DNA of 64,000 nt from Oscillibacter valericigenes (GTDB lineage Bacteria > Bacillota > Clostridia > Oscillospirales > Oscillospiraceae), in the NCBI RefSeq assembly GCF_016902445.1, contig NZ_JACSNX010000009.1, positions 16,120 to 80,119 on the forward strand, read 5' to 3'. How positions within the stretch are numbered: position 1 is the first letter of the stretch; each line of letters opens with the position of its first letter. Shown here piece after piece: positions 34,881 to 42,852 of this stretch. The notes under the pieces were generated by a model. It worked only from the letters and a program-made list of their open reading frames with translations, made no database searches and was not told the DNA's origin. Position numbers and translations under genes: made by a program.

Positions 34881-35085
34881 CTTTTGATTGAGTTCAAAAG
34901 CGGGTTTCTTTCTGTTTTGAGGCAATTCTTTTTCCAGAAACAGTAAAATCGGGGGATTATAACAGGAACAGCTTCCGGCGCCCTCTGGCAAGTTTATAAT
35001 TCACATATCCCTGACTTCTCCATGATGCCTTAGGGAAAACTTCCAAATATGTAACATTCAAAATTCGGAGAGGAGTATCTTCGCC

Positions 35086-35277
35086 ATGGGCGCCCTATAC
35101 GGATATTATCTCGCGTCAAATGGACATGTGGCCATCGATCGGGAAAAGGCAAACGTGTTGCGATGTTCCAGCTGGGCGCAAGCGATATTTCGCTTGCGCC
35201 CAGCTTTTTTTAAGGCCCAAAATCGCTGCCAGGCAGAATGCCCAGGCCTCACAGTTCTGTATCGAATAGATACTTAA
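35086..35277 (+). CDS. Small ORF, possible recombinase fragment
   Basis: The 63 codons follow GGAGAGGAG. The first 26 residues (MGALYGYYLASNGHVAIDRE and on) resemble the YGY...I.EEA motif after the catalytic domain of large serine recombinases. After that the frame runs through a terminator hairpin, so the real product, if any, is shorter or the gene is a remnant. It lies just outside the left end of the mobile element and may be debris from an earlier integration. Confidence 0.3.
   Translation: MGALYGYYLASNGHVAIDREKANVLRCSSWAQAIFRLRPAFFKAQNRCQAECPGLTVLYRIDT
35170..35210 (+). terminator. Terminator upstream of the mobile element
   Basis: A 16-bp stem (AGCTGGGCGCAAGCGA and complement, loop TATT) is followed by seven T. 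Confidence 0.88.
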
Positions 35278-35289
35278 TTCTTAGTTTAG

Positions 35290-35311
35290 GTCAGTTTACA
35301 AGGAACTACAC
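35290..35311. other. Left attachment junction of the element
   Basis: The element arm CAGTTTACAAGGAACTACAC is preceded by GT, the presumed crossover dinucleotide. Outside lies TTAGTTTAG, the displaced last codons of the sigma-like gene (read on the minus strand as CTA AAC TAA). Confidence 0.75.
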
Positions 35312-36034
35312 GCAGACCGTGAAACGGGCTGCTGACAACAAACGGCGCTATGCTCCCGGCTGGGTGCATAGCACCTGTTTGTTGCGGGGGTTTCCAAAGG
35401 GGGCAGCGCCCCATTTGGCACACGACTTTGCGGAGCAAAGTGTAGTGTGTTATACGCTCTGTCGGCGTTGCCCTGAAAATACCGTTGCCGCCGGGGAGGG
35501 CAAGGGCATTTGACGCGGCAGGAAAGCAGGGCTTTGTTTGGGGCTGGTAAGCCGGAAACAAAGGGCTGATTTCAGCAGCAGACAGGGCGTATTATGAAAG
35601 CCCCCGTCCCTCGTCCTCCGCCCCCGGCCTATGGGACAAAAAGTCCCAAAGCTCTGGACACCGTGACCAGATGTGTGGCCACACTCCGGGAAAAGTAGCA
35701 GGACGGCAGGAAACCGTCAAGGCTGAAATGAATGGGCTGACGCCCGGCCTTGACCGTTCCCCGCCGCCCCGCTGGATGGGTGGACAAGGTGGCCAATCCC
35801 TAAAAGTGTTTGGCCGCACTCGTTCATTTTGGGGCCTTTCTTCTCCCAAAATTGAAATGGGCGGGAAAGCCCTAAAATGGCTTTCCCGCCTTGATTACCC
35901 ATTAGCAAAGACGGGCGAGACTGTCAACGGCGGCGCTGAAAGCGCCGTTCATCTTGACCGTTGACTGGCTCGCCTGGCTTTGCTACTGCCCGTAAGAGAT
36001 GGAAAAACAAGATGGAAAACAAGGTTAAAAATGG
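35312..36034. other. Non-coding left arm of the element
   Basis: 720 bp without a convincing gene. It contains hairpins GCGGGAAAGCC-CTAAAAT-GGCTTTCCCGC (35862-35890) and a GGCGCT-GAAAGCGCC-type inverted repeat near 35933. Direct echoes of TTGACCGTT / CTTGACCGTT also occur. It could hold recombination or transfer sites; none can be assigned. Confidence 0.5.
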
Positions 36035-36195
36035 TTGACAAGTCTATCGGATGTGTGTTATACTGTGCGACAGTTTGAGATTGGAAGGAGGCTTACGTGT
36101 GTTAATTTGTGTACGCTAATAAGCAATAAAAAGTAGAAGTACCTTTCCACATGATGGTGGGCTTTTTTTGCGTGCGTATGCAAAGGAACACGTAG
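36035..36195 (+). promoter_or_regulatory. Promoter and leader of the efflux gene
   Basis: TTGACA (36035-36040), an 18-base spacer and TATACT (36059-36064). The leader has a good ribosome site (GGAAGGAGG) in front of a two-codon frame GTG TGT TAA at 36098. A weak hairpin with seven T (36146-36169) and a 14-residue frame MMVGFFCVRMQRNT (36151-36195) follow. Long leaders with tiny frames and attenuators are typical of drug-inducible resistance genes; induction is inferred. Confidence 0.6.
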
Positions 36196-36253
36196 GTTTG
36201 ACACGAGCAGTCTTTGAACTGTATCGTGGTGTTTTTTCGTGCTTTGTTGTTAT

Positions 36254-36294
36254 GCAGGCGTCTGCCCTCTCTGTGGGACAACGCCTGCTTTTTA
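36254..36294 (+). terminator. Attenuator hairpin upstream of the efflux gene
   Basis: An 8-bp stem GCAGGCGT/ACGCCTGC with a 19-base loop and TTTTTA tail, within the leader between promoter and gene. A terminator here only makes sense as an attenuator. Confidence 0.65.
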
Positions 36295-36339
36295 TTGCAG
36301 AAACAAAGGAACAATGCAATAAAAAAGGAGGTTCGCATT

Positions 36340-37560
36340 ATGACCCAAAACAACAATTCATGGAGAAAAACTTATTTTACACTTCTTGCCGGACAAGCAA
36401 TATCCTTTATTAGCAGCGGTATTTTGCAAATGGCCATTATCTTTTATTTGGTTGCGAAAACTAATTCTGCAATCATATTGACGGCGGCAACACTGATTGG
36501 ATTTTTGCCGCAAGCCTGTTTAGGCCCGTTTGCAGGTGCTTTTGTTGACCGGCACAGCCGTAAAAGCGTAATGATTGGTGCGGATTTGATAATTGCCGCC
36601 GCTGGCGGTATTCTGGCGCTGGTGGCGTTTTACATGGAATTGCCCGTATGGTCTATTATGGTTGTCCTGTTAATCCGAAGTGCGGGAACTGCTTTTCATT
36701 CTCCAGCATTCAGCGCAGCAACACCTATGATTGTGCCAAAAGAGGAACTTACAAAATGCGCTGGTTACACGCAGACCATGCAAGCAGTAAGTGCGATTAT
36801 CAGTCCAGCTGCCGCAGCGTTTTTATATGCTGTTTGGCCTCTTAATGCAATTATATTGTTAGATATTGTGGGTGCAATCCTTGCCTGTGTGACTGTTGCG
36901 ATTTCGTCCATACCAACGCCTGAACTATGTCCAGAAACGAAAAGACAACAGTTTTTACAGGATATGAAAGAGGGGTATGTGGTATTAAAGCAAAACAGGG
37001 GCCTCTTTGCTCTGCTCTGGATTGGTGTAATTTATATGTTCTTTTATATGCCAATCAGTACGCTTTTTCCTCTCATCTGTATGTCATACTTCAAAGGAAC
37101 ACCGGCCCATGCCTCTGCCGCTGAAATTGCTTTTGCGGTTGGTATGCTGCTTGGCGGAGTCATTCTGAGCATTTGGGGCGGTTTTAAGAAACGGCGGTAC
37201 ACCATCGGTCTTTCCGTTCTCCTGATGGGCGTTAGCAATATGCTCTCCGGGCTTTTGCCGCCAGACGCATTTCTTGTCTTTGTTGTGTGCTGTACTGTTA
37301 TGGGAATTTCCGCTCCATTTTACGGTGTGCAAAATGCGATTTTTCAAGAAACGGTCAAACCAGAATATCTGGGGAGAGTTTTTTCTCTACTGACAAGCGC
37401 CGCTTCCCTCGCCATGCCGTTTGGCCTTGTCATTTCCGGGCCTCTGGCGGAGCGGCTGGGAGTTGAGAAATGGTTTGTCATTTGCGGAATTGGCATTATC
37501 ATCGTTGCGCTTGCCGTATTTTTACTACCCGGTTTGAGAGAGATTGACAATACGCAATAA
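36340..37560 (+). CDS. MFS drug efflux protein, Mef-like (DHA3 group)
   Basis: The product (406 residues from ATG 36340, AAAAAGGAGG upstream) has about 12 membrane segments. It follows the macrolide-efflux Mef pattern closely: LAGQAISFISSGILQMAIIF, GADLIIAAAG, MELPVWSIM, LTKCAGYTQ and KPEYLGRVFSL are shared with Mef(A) as I remember it. Tet(40) is another pump of the same length, so the drug is uncertain; macrolide export is my first choice. GC is lower than in the chromosome. It is carried as cargo at the left end of the element, with an attenuator leader. Confidence 0.8.
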   Translation: MTQNNNSWRKTYFTLLAGQAISFISSGILQMAIIFYLVAKTNSAIILTAATLIGFLPQACLGPFAGAFVDRHSRKSVMIGADLIIAAAGGILALVAFYMELPVWSIMVVLLIRSAGTAFHSPAFSAATPMIVPKEELTKCAGYTQTMQAVSAIISPAAAAFLYAVWPLNAIILLDIVGAILACVTVAISSIPTPELCPETKRQQFLQDMKEGYVVLKQNRGLFALLWIGVIYMFFYMPISTLFPLICMSYFKGTPAHASAAEIAFAVGMLLGGVILSIWGGFKKRRYTIGLSVLLMGVSNMLSGLLPPDAFLVFVVCCTVMGISAPFYGVQNAIFQETVKPEYLGRVFSLLTSAASLAMPFGLVISGPLAERLGVEKWFVICGIGIIIVALAVFLLPGLREIDNTQ

Positions 37561-37589
37561 TCAACTGCACCTTTTTCTATTACTAAACA

Positions 37590-37642
37590 AAATGCCTGGA
37601 TGGTGGTTCTGAAAAACCAGAACCGCCGTTCAGGCATTTTTT
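37590..37642. terminator. Bidirectional terminator between efflux gene and XRE regulator
   Basis: Nested stems AAATGCCTG/CAGGCATTT and GGTTCTG/CAGAACC (loop AAAAAC) with T-runs on both strands, between convergent genes. Confidence 0.85.
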
Positions 37643-38441
37643 ATCTTCGTCCTCTCTGCGGTTTTGGATTCTTCAGCAAGTCGGATTTTTCCGCAATCTT
37701 TTTCAGCCACTTCCGTTCTTCTACTGACAGCTTCCTAAAATTCAGCTTGAGCCGTTTGCAGATAAACGCCAAGTACGCTTGTTCCGTGTCGCTGTCCTGG
37801 CTGACGATTTCACCAGCAGTTTCCAGCATTTCTTTTAGCGGGTTATCCTCTGGGACGCTGAAAAAATCGTCCTTGTGTGTTTCCCGCAGAGCAAGGGCAA
37901 TCCCGTTTATGTCCCGTTGTATCACATAGCGGCAAAACTCGTCCTCATCAATATGGGCGGTGATAAGCTGTCTTAACTGCGTATCACTCATGCCAGGATT
38001 ATGCTTTTTTATAACAGTTGCGCTCATCGTGTCCACTATGGCGTTTGCACCCTGCGCCTGTTTCAGTGCCGTTCCGTTCACATAGATTTCAAGGTCAGCC
38101 ATCAGCCGGGGGAAATCCGGGTGCGCCGCCAGCTCACACAGCAGGGTATTGTCTATCCTCCCGCTTTTCAGCAGGTCAATCATTTCATCACTCAAACGCA
38201 GGTCTGCAAGATCGGCGTTTGGGTGATTTTTCATTTCAGACAGCCCCAGCAGATAATCAGCGGTCACACCGTAAAACTTCGCCAGCCGGATAAGGGCATA
38301 GTGGCTGATGTCCTTGAAGTCTTCCGTTTCGTAACTGCCCAGCGCAGACTTGGAAAGCCCGGTCTGCTCCGCAAGCTGCCCCAGCGTCAAGCCACGCTCC
38401 ACACGTAGGTCTTTTAATCGCTCTTGTATGGATAAAGACAT
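37641..38441 (-). CDS. XRE-family regulator
   Basis: The product (266 residues from ATG 38441) has an N-terminal Cro/C1-type HTH (residues 6-60: RLKDLRVERGLTLGQLAEQ, TGLSKSALGSYE and YGVTADYLLGLSE). A long helical C-terminal region of unknown function follows, ending in a basic tail. GGAGGG is spaced correctly for this ATG; a GTG six bases earlier is too close. A 14-bp perfect inverted repeat just upstream is a probable operator. It is likely to control element genes. Confidence 0.82.
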   Translation of the reverse strand: MSLSIQERLKDLRVERGLTLGQLAEQTGLSKSALGSYETEDFKDISHYALIRLAKFYGVTADYLLGLSEMKNHPNADLADLRLSDEMIDLLKSGRIDNTLLCELAAHPDFPRLMADLEIYVNGTALKQAQGANAIVDTMSATVIKKHNPGMSDTQLRQLITAHIDEDEFCRYVIQRDINGIALALRETHKDDFFSVPEDNPLKEMLETAGEIVSQDSDTEQAYLAFICKRLKLNFRKLSVEERKWLKKIAEKSDLLKNPKPQRGRR

Positions 38442-38474
38442 ATTCACCCTCCTTGCTAGCTCAACGAAAGAGAA

Positions 38475-38511
38475 GCCGTTATGCTATGTACTATGCTCAT
38501 AGCATAACGGC
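38475..38511. promoter_or_regulatory. 14-bp inverted repeat, probable XRE operator
   Basis: GCCGTTATGCTATG and its exact complement are separated by 9 bases, about 34 bp before the XRE start. There is no T-run, so it is not a terminator. It overlaps likely -10 words (TATGCT). Confidence 0.6.
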
Positions 38512-38519
38512 ATAGGCAT

Positions 38520-38783
38520 TTACAGTTTTATTTTACCATTTGCTACATCTTCACGAAATTTATCAACAAGCTTCGCTGTCAGCTTGGATTTACCGTAGTG
38601 TTCAAGTACAAAAGTACGATAACTTTTTCCATCTACAAGCACATCACTTTTTCTGGTCAACAACCAATTTCCGTTACCTCCTCCCTGTTCTCTAATATTC
38701 CAGTCTTTCCCATATCTTTTATAGATTTCATCTTTTTTACCTTGAACAGACATTGATTCGCTTGGAATATAAACAATTTGCAT
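38520..38783 (-). CDS. Hypothetical small protein of the element
   Basis: The 87-residue protein MQIVYIPSESMSVQGKKDEI... is basic and compact, with no recognised motif. A strong AAAGGAGGAG site and a TATAAT-type promoter upstream support expression. It is upstream of and in line with the XRE gene, so the two may be co-transcribed through the inverted repeat. Confidence 0.6.
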   Translation of the reverse strand: MQIVYIPSESMSVQGKKDEIYKRYGKDWNIREQGGGNGNWLLTRKSDVLVDGKSYRTFVLEHYGKSKLTAKLVDKFREDVANGKIKL

Positions 38784-39011
38784 AATAGCTCCTCCTTTAT
38801 TTTGTGCAAGAAGACCAGAAACCTGAATTTGTCTTTTATCTTTTTTTGATTATATCACAAATCCGAGAGCGTGGAAATAGGGAGTTTTTCAGGCTGATTT
38901 CCTACCTCTTGGATATACGGCACAGGCGGTCAAAAAGGTGTAGACTTGGGATAGTTCATCGATGGACAAGCACCTTGGAAACAGAACACGCCAAAGAAAA
39001 CGGAGGGACGC

Positions 39012-39425
39012 ATGAGCAAAAGACCCTATCAACACCTGCCGCCGCTGGAACACAGGCCGGACGGCTCCCCCTACCGCATAACCCCGCCCCAGAAGAGACG
39101 AGCCAGCGGCCTGATACGCCGGGAGTGCTGCAACTGCGAGGACGGAAACTGCCTTGCGCTGGACGATGGCGACACCTGCGCCTGTCCGCAGATGATTTCG
39201 TTCTCCGTCTGCTGCAAGTGGTTCCGCTGGGCGGTCTTGCCGCTGGACAGGACGCTGGAAGCGGAGATTTACCGGGACAGGGACTTGAAACGCTGTGCGG
39301 AGTGCGGCGGTGTGTTCGTCCCGAAGTCCAACCGGGGCAAATACTGCCCGGACTGCGCCGCCAGAGTTCACAGGCGGCAGAAAACAGAAAGTGAACGGAA
39401 AAGGAGGTCTGCTGTGGACAGTTAA
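39012..39425 (+). CDS. Cysteine-rich accessory protein of mobile elements
   Basis: The 137-residue protein has a Cys cluster CCNCEDGNCLALDDGDTCAC in the middle and a second zinc-ribbon-like pair CAECGG ... CPDCAAR near the C-terminus, which ends in basic residues. Proteins of this kind (often labelled cysteine-rich VLP) recur beside MobV genes in Firmicute elements; their function is unknown. GGAGGG precedes the ATG. Confidence 0.7.
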   Translation: MSKRPYQHLPPLEHRPDGSPYRITPPQKRRASGLIRRECCNCEDGNCLALDDGDTCACPQMISFSVCCKWFRWAVLPLDRTLEAEIYRDRDLKRCAECGGVFVPKSNRGKYCPDCAARVHRRQKTESERKRRSAVDS

Positions 39426-39536
39426 GAGCGGGAAAAGCCTTGATTTGCAAGGCTCCGCAAGCCCTCAACCGGGGCGGCTGGTATCATTTATCATTCGCCC
39501 CGGAAAACGGGCCTCTAACCGTCCACAAAACACGCT

Positions 39537-39932
39537 ATGACAAACACGATTTATATTCACCAGCCGGAAAAGGCGTTCAGTTTCACCCGGCTCCCCAATT
39601 TCCTTTTTGAAGCACCCACATTCCAGCCCTTGAGCAACGAAGCGAAGGTGCTGTATGCCTTTGTCCTGCGCCGGGCGGAGTTGTCCCGGAAGAACGGCTG
39701 GGCGGACGAGTACGGGCGGGTCTACCTGTACTACCCCATCTGCGAGGTGGTCGCTTTGCTCCGCTGCGGGCGGCAGAAAGCGGTCAACACCCTGCGGGAG
39801 TTGCAGTATGCGGGGCTGGTGGAAATCCAGAAACAGGGCTGTGGAAAACCCAACCGCATTTACCCGAAATCCTATGAAGCGGTTCCAAACACCGACTTCA
39901 AGAAATCCGGTTATGGTACGCCGGAGGGCTGA
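39537..39932 (+). CDS. Replication initiator A N-terminal domain protein
   Basis: The 131 residues match the winged-helix N-terminal domain of RepA_N-type initiators (FTRLPNFLFEAPTFQPLSNE; AKVLYAFVLRRAELS; YPICEVVALLRCGRQKAVNT). Full initiators are two to three times longer, so this is a truncated or domain-only form. No clear ribosome site precedes the ATG. It may be a vestige of an ancestral plasmid, or help the element replicate while excised; neither is shown. Confidence 0.75.
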   Translation: MTNTIYIHQPEKAFSFTRLPNFLFEAPTFQPLSNEAKVLYAFVLRRAELSRKNGWADEYGRVYLYYPICEVVALLRCGRQKAVNTLRELQYAGLVEIQKQGCGKPNRIYPKSYEAVPNTDFKKSGYGTPEG

Positions 39933-40091
39933 AAACCGTACTTGGCGAGTACGAAAATCAATCCTCTTGAAGTACGGAAATCTGACGGTATATAGAAATA
40001 CAGAGATTAAAACCATCTATTTACATTCATTCCATTCCAATCCTATCAGAGATATTTTCGGCGGGAAAACCCGCCGGAAAGGAATGGAATG
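39930..40091 (+). other. Candidate oriT upstream of the relaxase gene
   Basis: The 170-bp gap holds the palindromic GTACTTGGCGAGTAC followed by a second GAAGTACGG word. A large hairpin lies at 40028-40091 (CATTCCATTCC/GGAATGGAATG outside, CGGCGGG-AAAA-CCCGCCG inside). MobV relaxases nick at hairpins directly upstream of mob, so this is the most likely oriT. The nick site cannot be assigned. Confidence 0.45.
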
Positions 40092-40105
40092 GGGAAAGGA
40101 GTTCA

Positions 40106-41050
40106 ATGGCACAACACGCAATTTTGCGATTTGAGAAGCACAAGGGCCACCCGGCGGGGCCGCTGGAAGCCCACCATGAACGGAAAAAGGAGCAGTACGC
40201 CAGCAACCCGGACATTGACACCAGCCGGAGCAAGTACAATTTCCACATCGTCAAGCCGGATGGCCGCTACTACCATTTCATTCAGAGCCGCATCGAGCAG
40301 GCCAGATGCCGCACCCGCAAGGACAGCACTCGGTTTGTGGACACGCTGATTACCGCCAGCCCGGAGTTTTTCAAGGGCAAGTCCCCAAAGGAGATAGCGG
40401 CCTACTTCCAGAGGGCGGCGGACTTCCTCATTGACCGGGTGGGCCGGGAGAACATCGTTTCGGCTATGGTACACATGGATGAAAAAACGCCCCATCTGCA
40501 CTTGGTCTTTGTGCCGCTGACAAAGGACAACCGCCTGTGCGCCAAAGAAATTATCGGCAACCGGGCCAATCTGACGAAGTGGCAGGACGATTTTCACGCC
40601 TGTATGGTGGAGCAGTACCCCGACCTGGAGCGTGGGGAAAGCGCCAGCAAGACGGGCCGGAAGCATATCCCCACCCGGCTGTTCAAACAGGCGGTCAACC
40701 TCTCCAAACAGGCGAGGGCCATTGAAGCGGTTCTCTCCGGCATTACCCCGCTGAACGCCGGAAAGAAGAAAGAGGAAGCCCTCTCCATGCTGAAAAAGTG
40801 GTTTCCGCAGATGGAGAACTTCTCCGGGCAACTGAAAAAATACAAGGTCACAATCAATGACTTGTTAGCGGAAAATGAAAAGCTGGAAGTCAGGGCAAAG
40901 GCCAGCGAAAAAGGCAAGATGAATGACACGATGGAACGGGCGAAGTTAAAAAGCGAACTGGACGATATGCGGCGGCTGGTTGACCGTATCCCGCCGGAGA
41001 TTTTAGCGGAACTGAAACGGCAACAGCGGCAGCATGGAAAGGAAAGGTGA
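40106..41050 (+). CDS. MobV-family relaxase
   Basis: The 314-residue protein has the N-terminal MAQHAILRFEKHKG, a SKYNFHIVK segment and the metal-binding HMDEKTPHLHLVFVP that defines MobV (Pre/Mob) enzymes. A coiled-coil-like C-terminus (residues 240-310) follows. It nicks oriT and pilots the strand in transfer driven by a helper element. AAAGGAG precedes the ATG. The recombinase gene lies about 290 bp downstream, with one small gene between them. Confidence 0.92.
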   Translation: MAQHAILRFEKHKGHPAGPLEAHHERKKEQYASNPDIDTSRSKYNFHIVKPDGRYYHFIQSRIEQARCRTRKDSTRFVDTLITASPEFFKGKSPKEIAAYFQRAADFLIDRVGRENIVSAMVHMDEKTPHLHLVFVPLTKDNRLCAKEIIGNRANLTKWQDDFHACMVEQYPDLERGESASKTGRKHIPTRLFKQAVNLSKQARAIEAVLSGITPLNAGKKKEEALSMLKKWFPQMENFSGQLKKYKVTINDLLAENEKLEVRAKASEKGKMNDTMERAKLKSELDDMRRLVDRIPPEILAELKRQQRQHGKER

Positions 41051-41246
41051 TCTTATAAGTAATATCAGATACAAAAAGGAAATCGAAATCGTGACTTTTC
41101 AGGGAAAGGAAATCACACTGGAAAATCTCTCCCCGGTGTTCACGCCGGAACAGGAAGCAGCCAAACGCCGGGAACTGGAACAGCAGCTTTATGAGGTGTT
41201 CCGCAAGTACGCCGACAAGCGGGAGAGTGAGGAAGCCGGGACATAA
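41034..41246 (+). CDS. Small conserved protein after the relaxase
   Basis: The 70-residue protein overlaps the relaxase end by 17 bp. It is rich in charged residues, with a predicted helix QEAAKRRELEQQLYEVFRKY. I do not know its function. Small proteins of this sort commonly sit between mob and recombinase genes and could be an accessory or recombination directionality factor, but nothing visible proves it. Confidence 0.6.
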   Translation: MERKGDLISNIRYKKEIEIVTFQGKEITLENLSPVFTPEQEAAKRRELEQQLYEVFRKYADKRESEEAGT

Positions 41247-41264
41247 GGTTTTCCAAACCCATCA

Positions 41265-41293
41265 TTGATTTGCGGGGCTGCTGGCGGTATAAT
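41265..41293 (+). promoter_or_regulatory. Recombinase promoter
   Basis: TTGATT, a 17-base spacer and a perfect TATAAT, 48 bases upstream of the recombinase ATG. Confidence 0.75.
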
Positions 41294-41340
41294 AGAACTG
41301 TCAGCAGCTCCGTTTCTTTTTTAAGAAAAGGAGCGACAAT

Positions 41341-42852
41341 ATGAACAATCGGATAGACGCAATCTATGCAAGACAATCGGTAGACAAAAAGGACAGCATT
41401 TCCATTGAAAGCCAGATTGAATTTTGCAAATACGAGTTGAAAGGCGGTAACTGCAAGGAATACACAGACAAAGGGTACAGCGGCAAGAACACAGACCGTC
41501 CGAAGTTTCAAGAACTGGTGCGGGACATCAAGCGGGGCTTGATTGCAAAGGTCGTGGTTTACAAGCTCGACCGTATCAGCCGTTCCATTCTGGACTTTGC
41601 CAACATGATGGAGCTGTTCCAGCAGTACAATGTGGAGTTTGTGTCCTCTACGGAAAAGTTTGATACCTCCACGCCGATGGGACGGGCCATGCTGAATATC
41701 TGTATCGTGTTCGCCCAGCTTGAACGGGAAACGATACAGAAGCGGGTAACGGACGCTTACTACTCCCGCAGTCAGCGGGGCTTTAAGATGGGCGGGAAAG
41801 CCCCTTACGGCTTCCATACGGAGCCTATCAAGATGGACGGTATCAACACAAAGAAGCTGGTGGTAAACCCGGAGGAAGCGGCCAATATCCGGCTGATGTT
41901 TGAGATGTACGCCCAGCCCACAACTTCCTACGGGGACATTACCCGGTACTTTGCCGAACAGGGGATTTTGTTCCATGGCAAAGAGCTGATACGCCCCACG
42001 CTGGCGCAGATGTTACGCAATCCTGTCTATGTGCAGGCAGACCTTGATGTGTACGAATTTTTCAAAAGTCAAGGTACAGTCATTGTCAATGACGTTGCCG
42101 ATTTTACGGGCATGAACGGCTGCTATCTGTATCAAGGGCGAGATGTAAAGGCCAGCAAGAAAAACGACTTAAAAGACCAAATGCTGGTACTGGCTCCCCA
42201 TGAGGGTATCGTCCCCTCCGACACCTGGCTGACCTGCCGCAAGAAGCTGATGAACAACATGAAAATCCAGTCTGCCCGGAAAGCCACCCACACATGGCTG
42301 GCAGGAAAAATCAAGTGCGGGAATTGCGGGTATGCTCTTATGAGTATCTACAATCCCTCCGGCAAACAGTATCTCCGCTGCACGAAACGGCTGGACAATA
42401 AAAGCTGTCCTGGCTGTGGGAAAATCATCACTTCGGAACTGGAAGCGGTTGTTTATCAGCAGATGGTAAAGAAGCTGGCAAGCTACAAGACGCTGACAGG
42501 AAAAAAGAAAGCGGCAAAGGCAAACCCGAAAATCACCGCCCTGCAAGTGGAACTTGCCCATGTAGACAGCGAGATTGAAAAGCTGGTGGACAGTCTGACG
42601 GGGGCAAACAATGTCCTGTTCTCCTATGTGAATGTGAAGATAGCGGAACTGGACGGGCGCAAGCAGGAACTTCTGGCAAGGATAGCGGAGTTGACTGTGG
42701 AGGCCATCAGCCCGGAACAGGTCAGCCAGATTTCCGGCTACCTCGATACCTGGGAGAATGTATCTTTTGATGACAAGCGGCGTGTGGTGGATTTGATGAT
42801 CACCACCATAGCCGCCACAAGCGACAGCTTGAACATCACATGGAAAATCTGA
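41341..42852 (+). CDS. Large serine recombinase (integrase/excisionase of the element)
   Basis: The 503-residue protein has the N-terminal resolvase domain with the catalytic Ser in YARQS (residue 13) and SIESQ, then YKLDRISRS and LERETIQKRVTDAYYSR. The recombinase domain (KAPYGFHTEP, PEEAANIRLMF) follows, then a zinc ribbon (CGNCGY ... CPGCGK) and a coiled-coil segment (about 395-450). AAAGGAG precedes the ATG. It ends 34 bp from the right end, as usual for serine-integrase elements, and should act on the inverted arms at 35290 and 42906. Confidence 0.95.
   Translation: MNNRIDAIYARQSVDKKDSISIESQIEFCKYELKGGNCKEYTDKGYSGKNTDRPKFQELVRDIKRGLIAKVVVYKLDRISRSILDFANMMELFQQYNVEFVSSTEKFDTSTPMGRAMLNICIVFAQLERETIQKRVTDAYYSRSQRGFKMGGKAPYGFHTEPIKMDGINTKKLVVNPEEAANIRLMFEMYAQPTTSYGDITRYFAEQGILFHGKELIRPTLAQMLRNPVYVQADLDVYEFFKSQGTVIVNDVADFTGMNGCYLYQGRDVKASKKNDLKDQMLVLAPHEGIVPSDTWLTCRKKLMNNMKIQSARKATHTWLAGKIKCGNCGYALMSIYNPSGKQYLRCTKRLDNKSCPGCGKIITSELEAVVYQQMVKKLASYKTLTGKKKAAKANPKITALQVELAHVDSEIEKLVDSLTGANNVLFSYVNVKIAELDGRKQELLARIAELTVEAISPEQVSQISGYLDTWENVSFDDKRRVVDLMITTIAATSDSLNITWKI

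Noticed and set aside
36340..37560. Assignment of the efflux gene as tet(40)
   Set aside because: Length fits, but the remembered Mef(A) signatures match better over the first 200 residues. Without a database search I leave the drug open.
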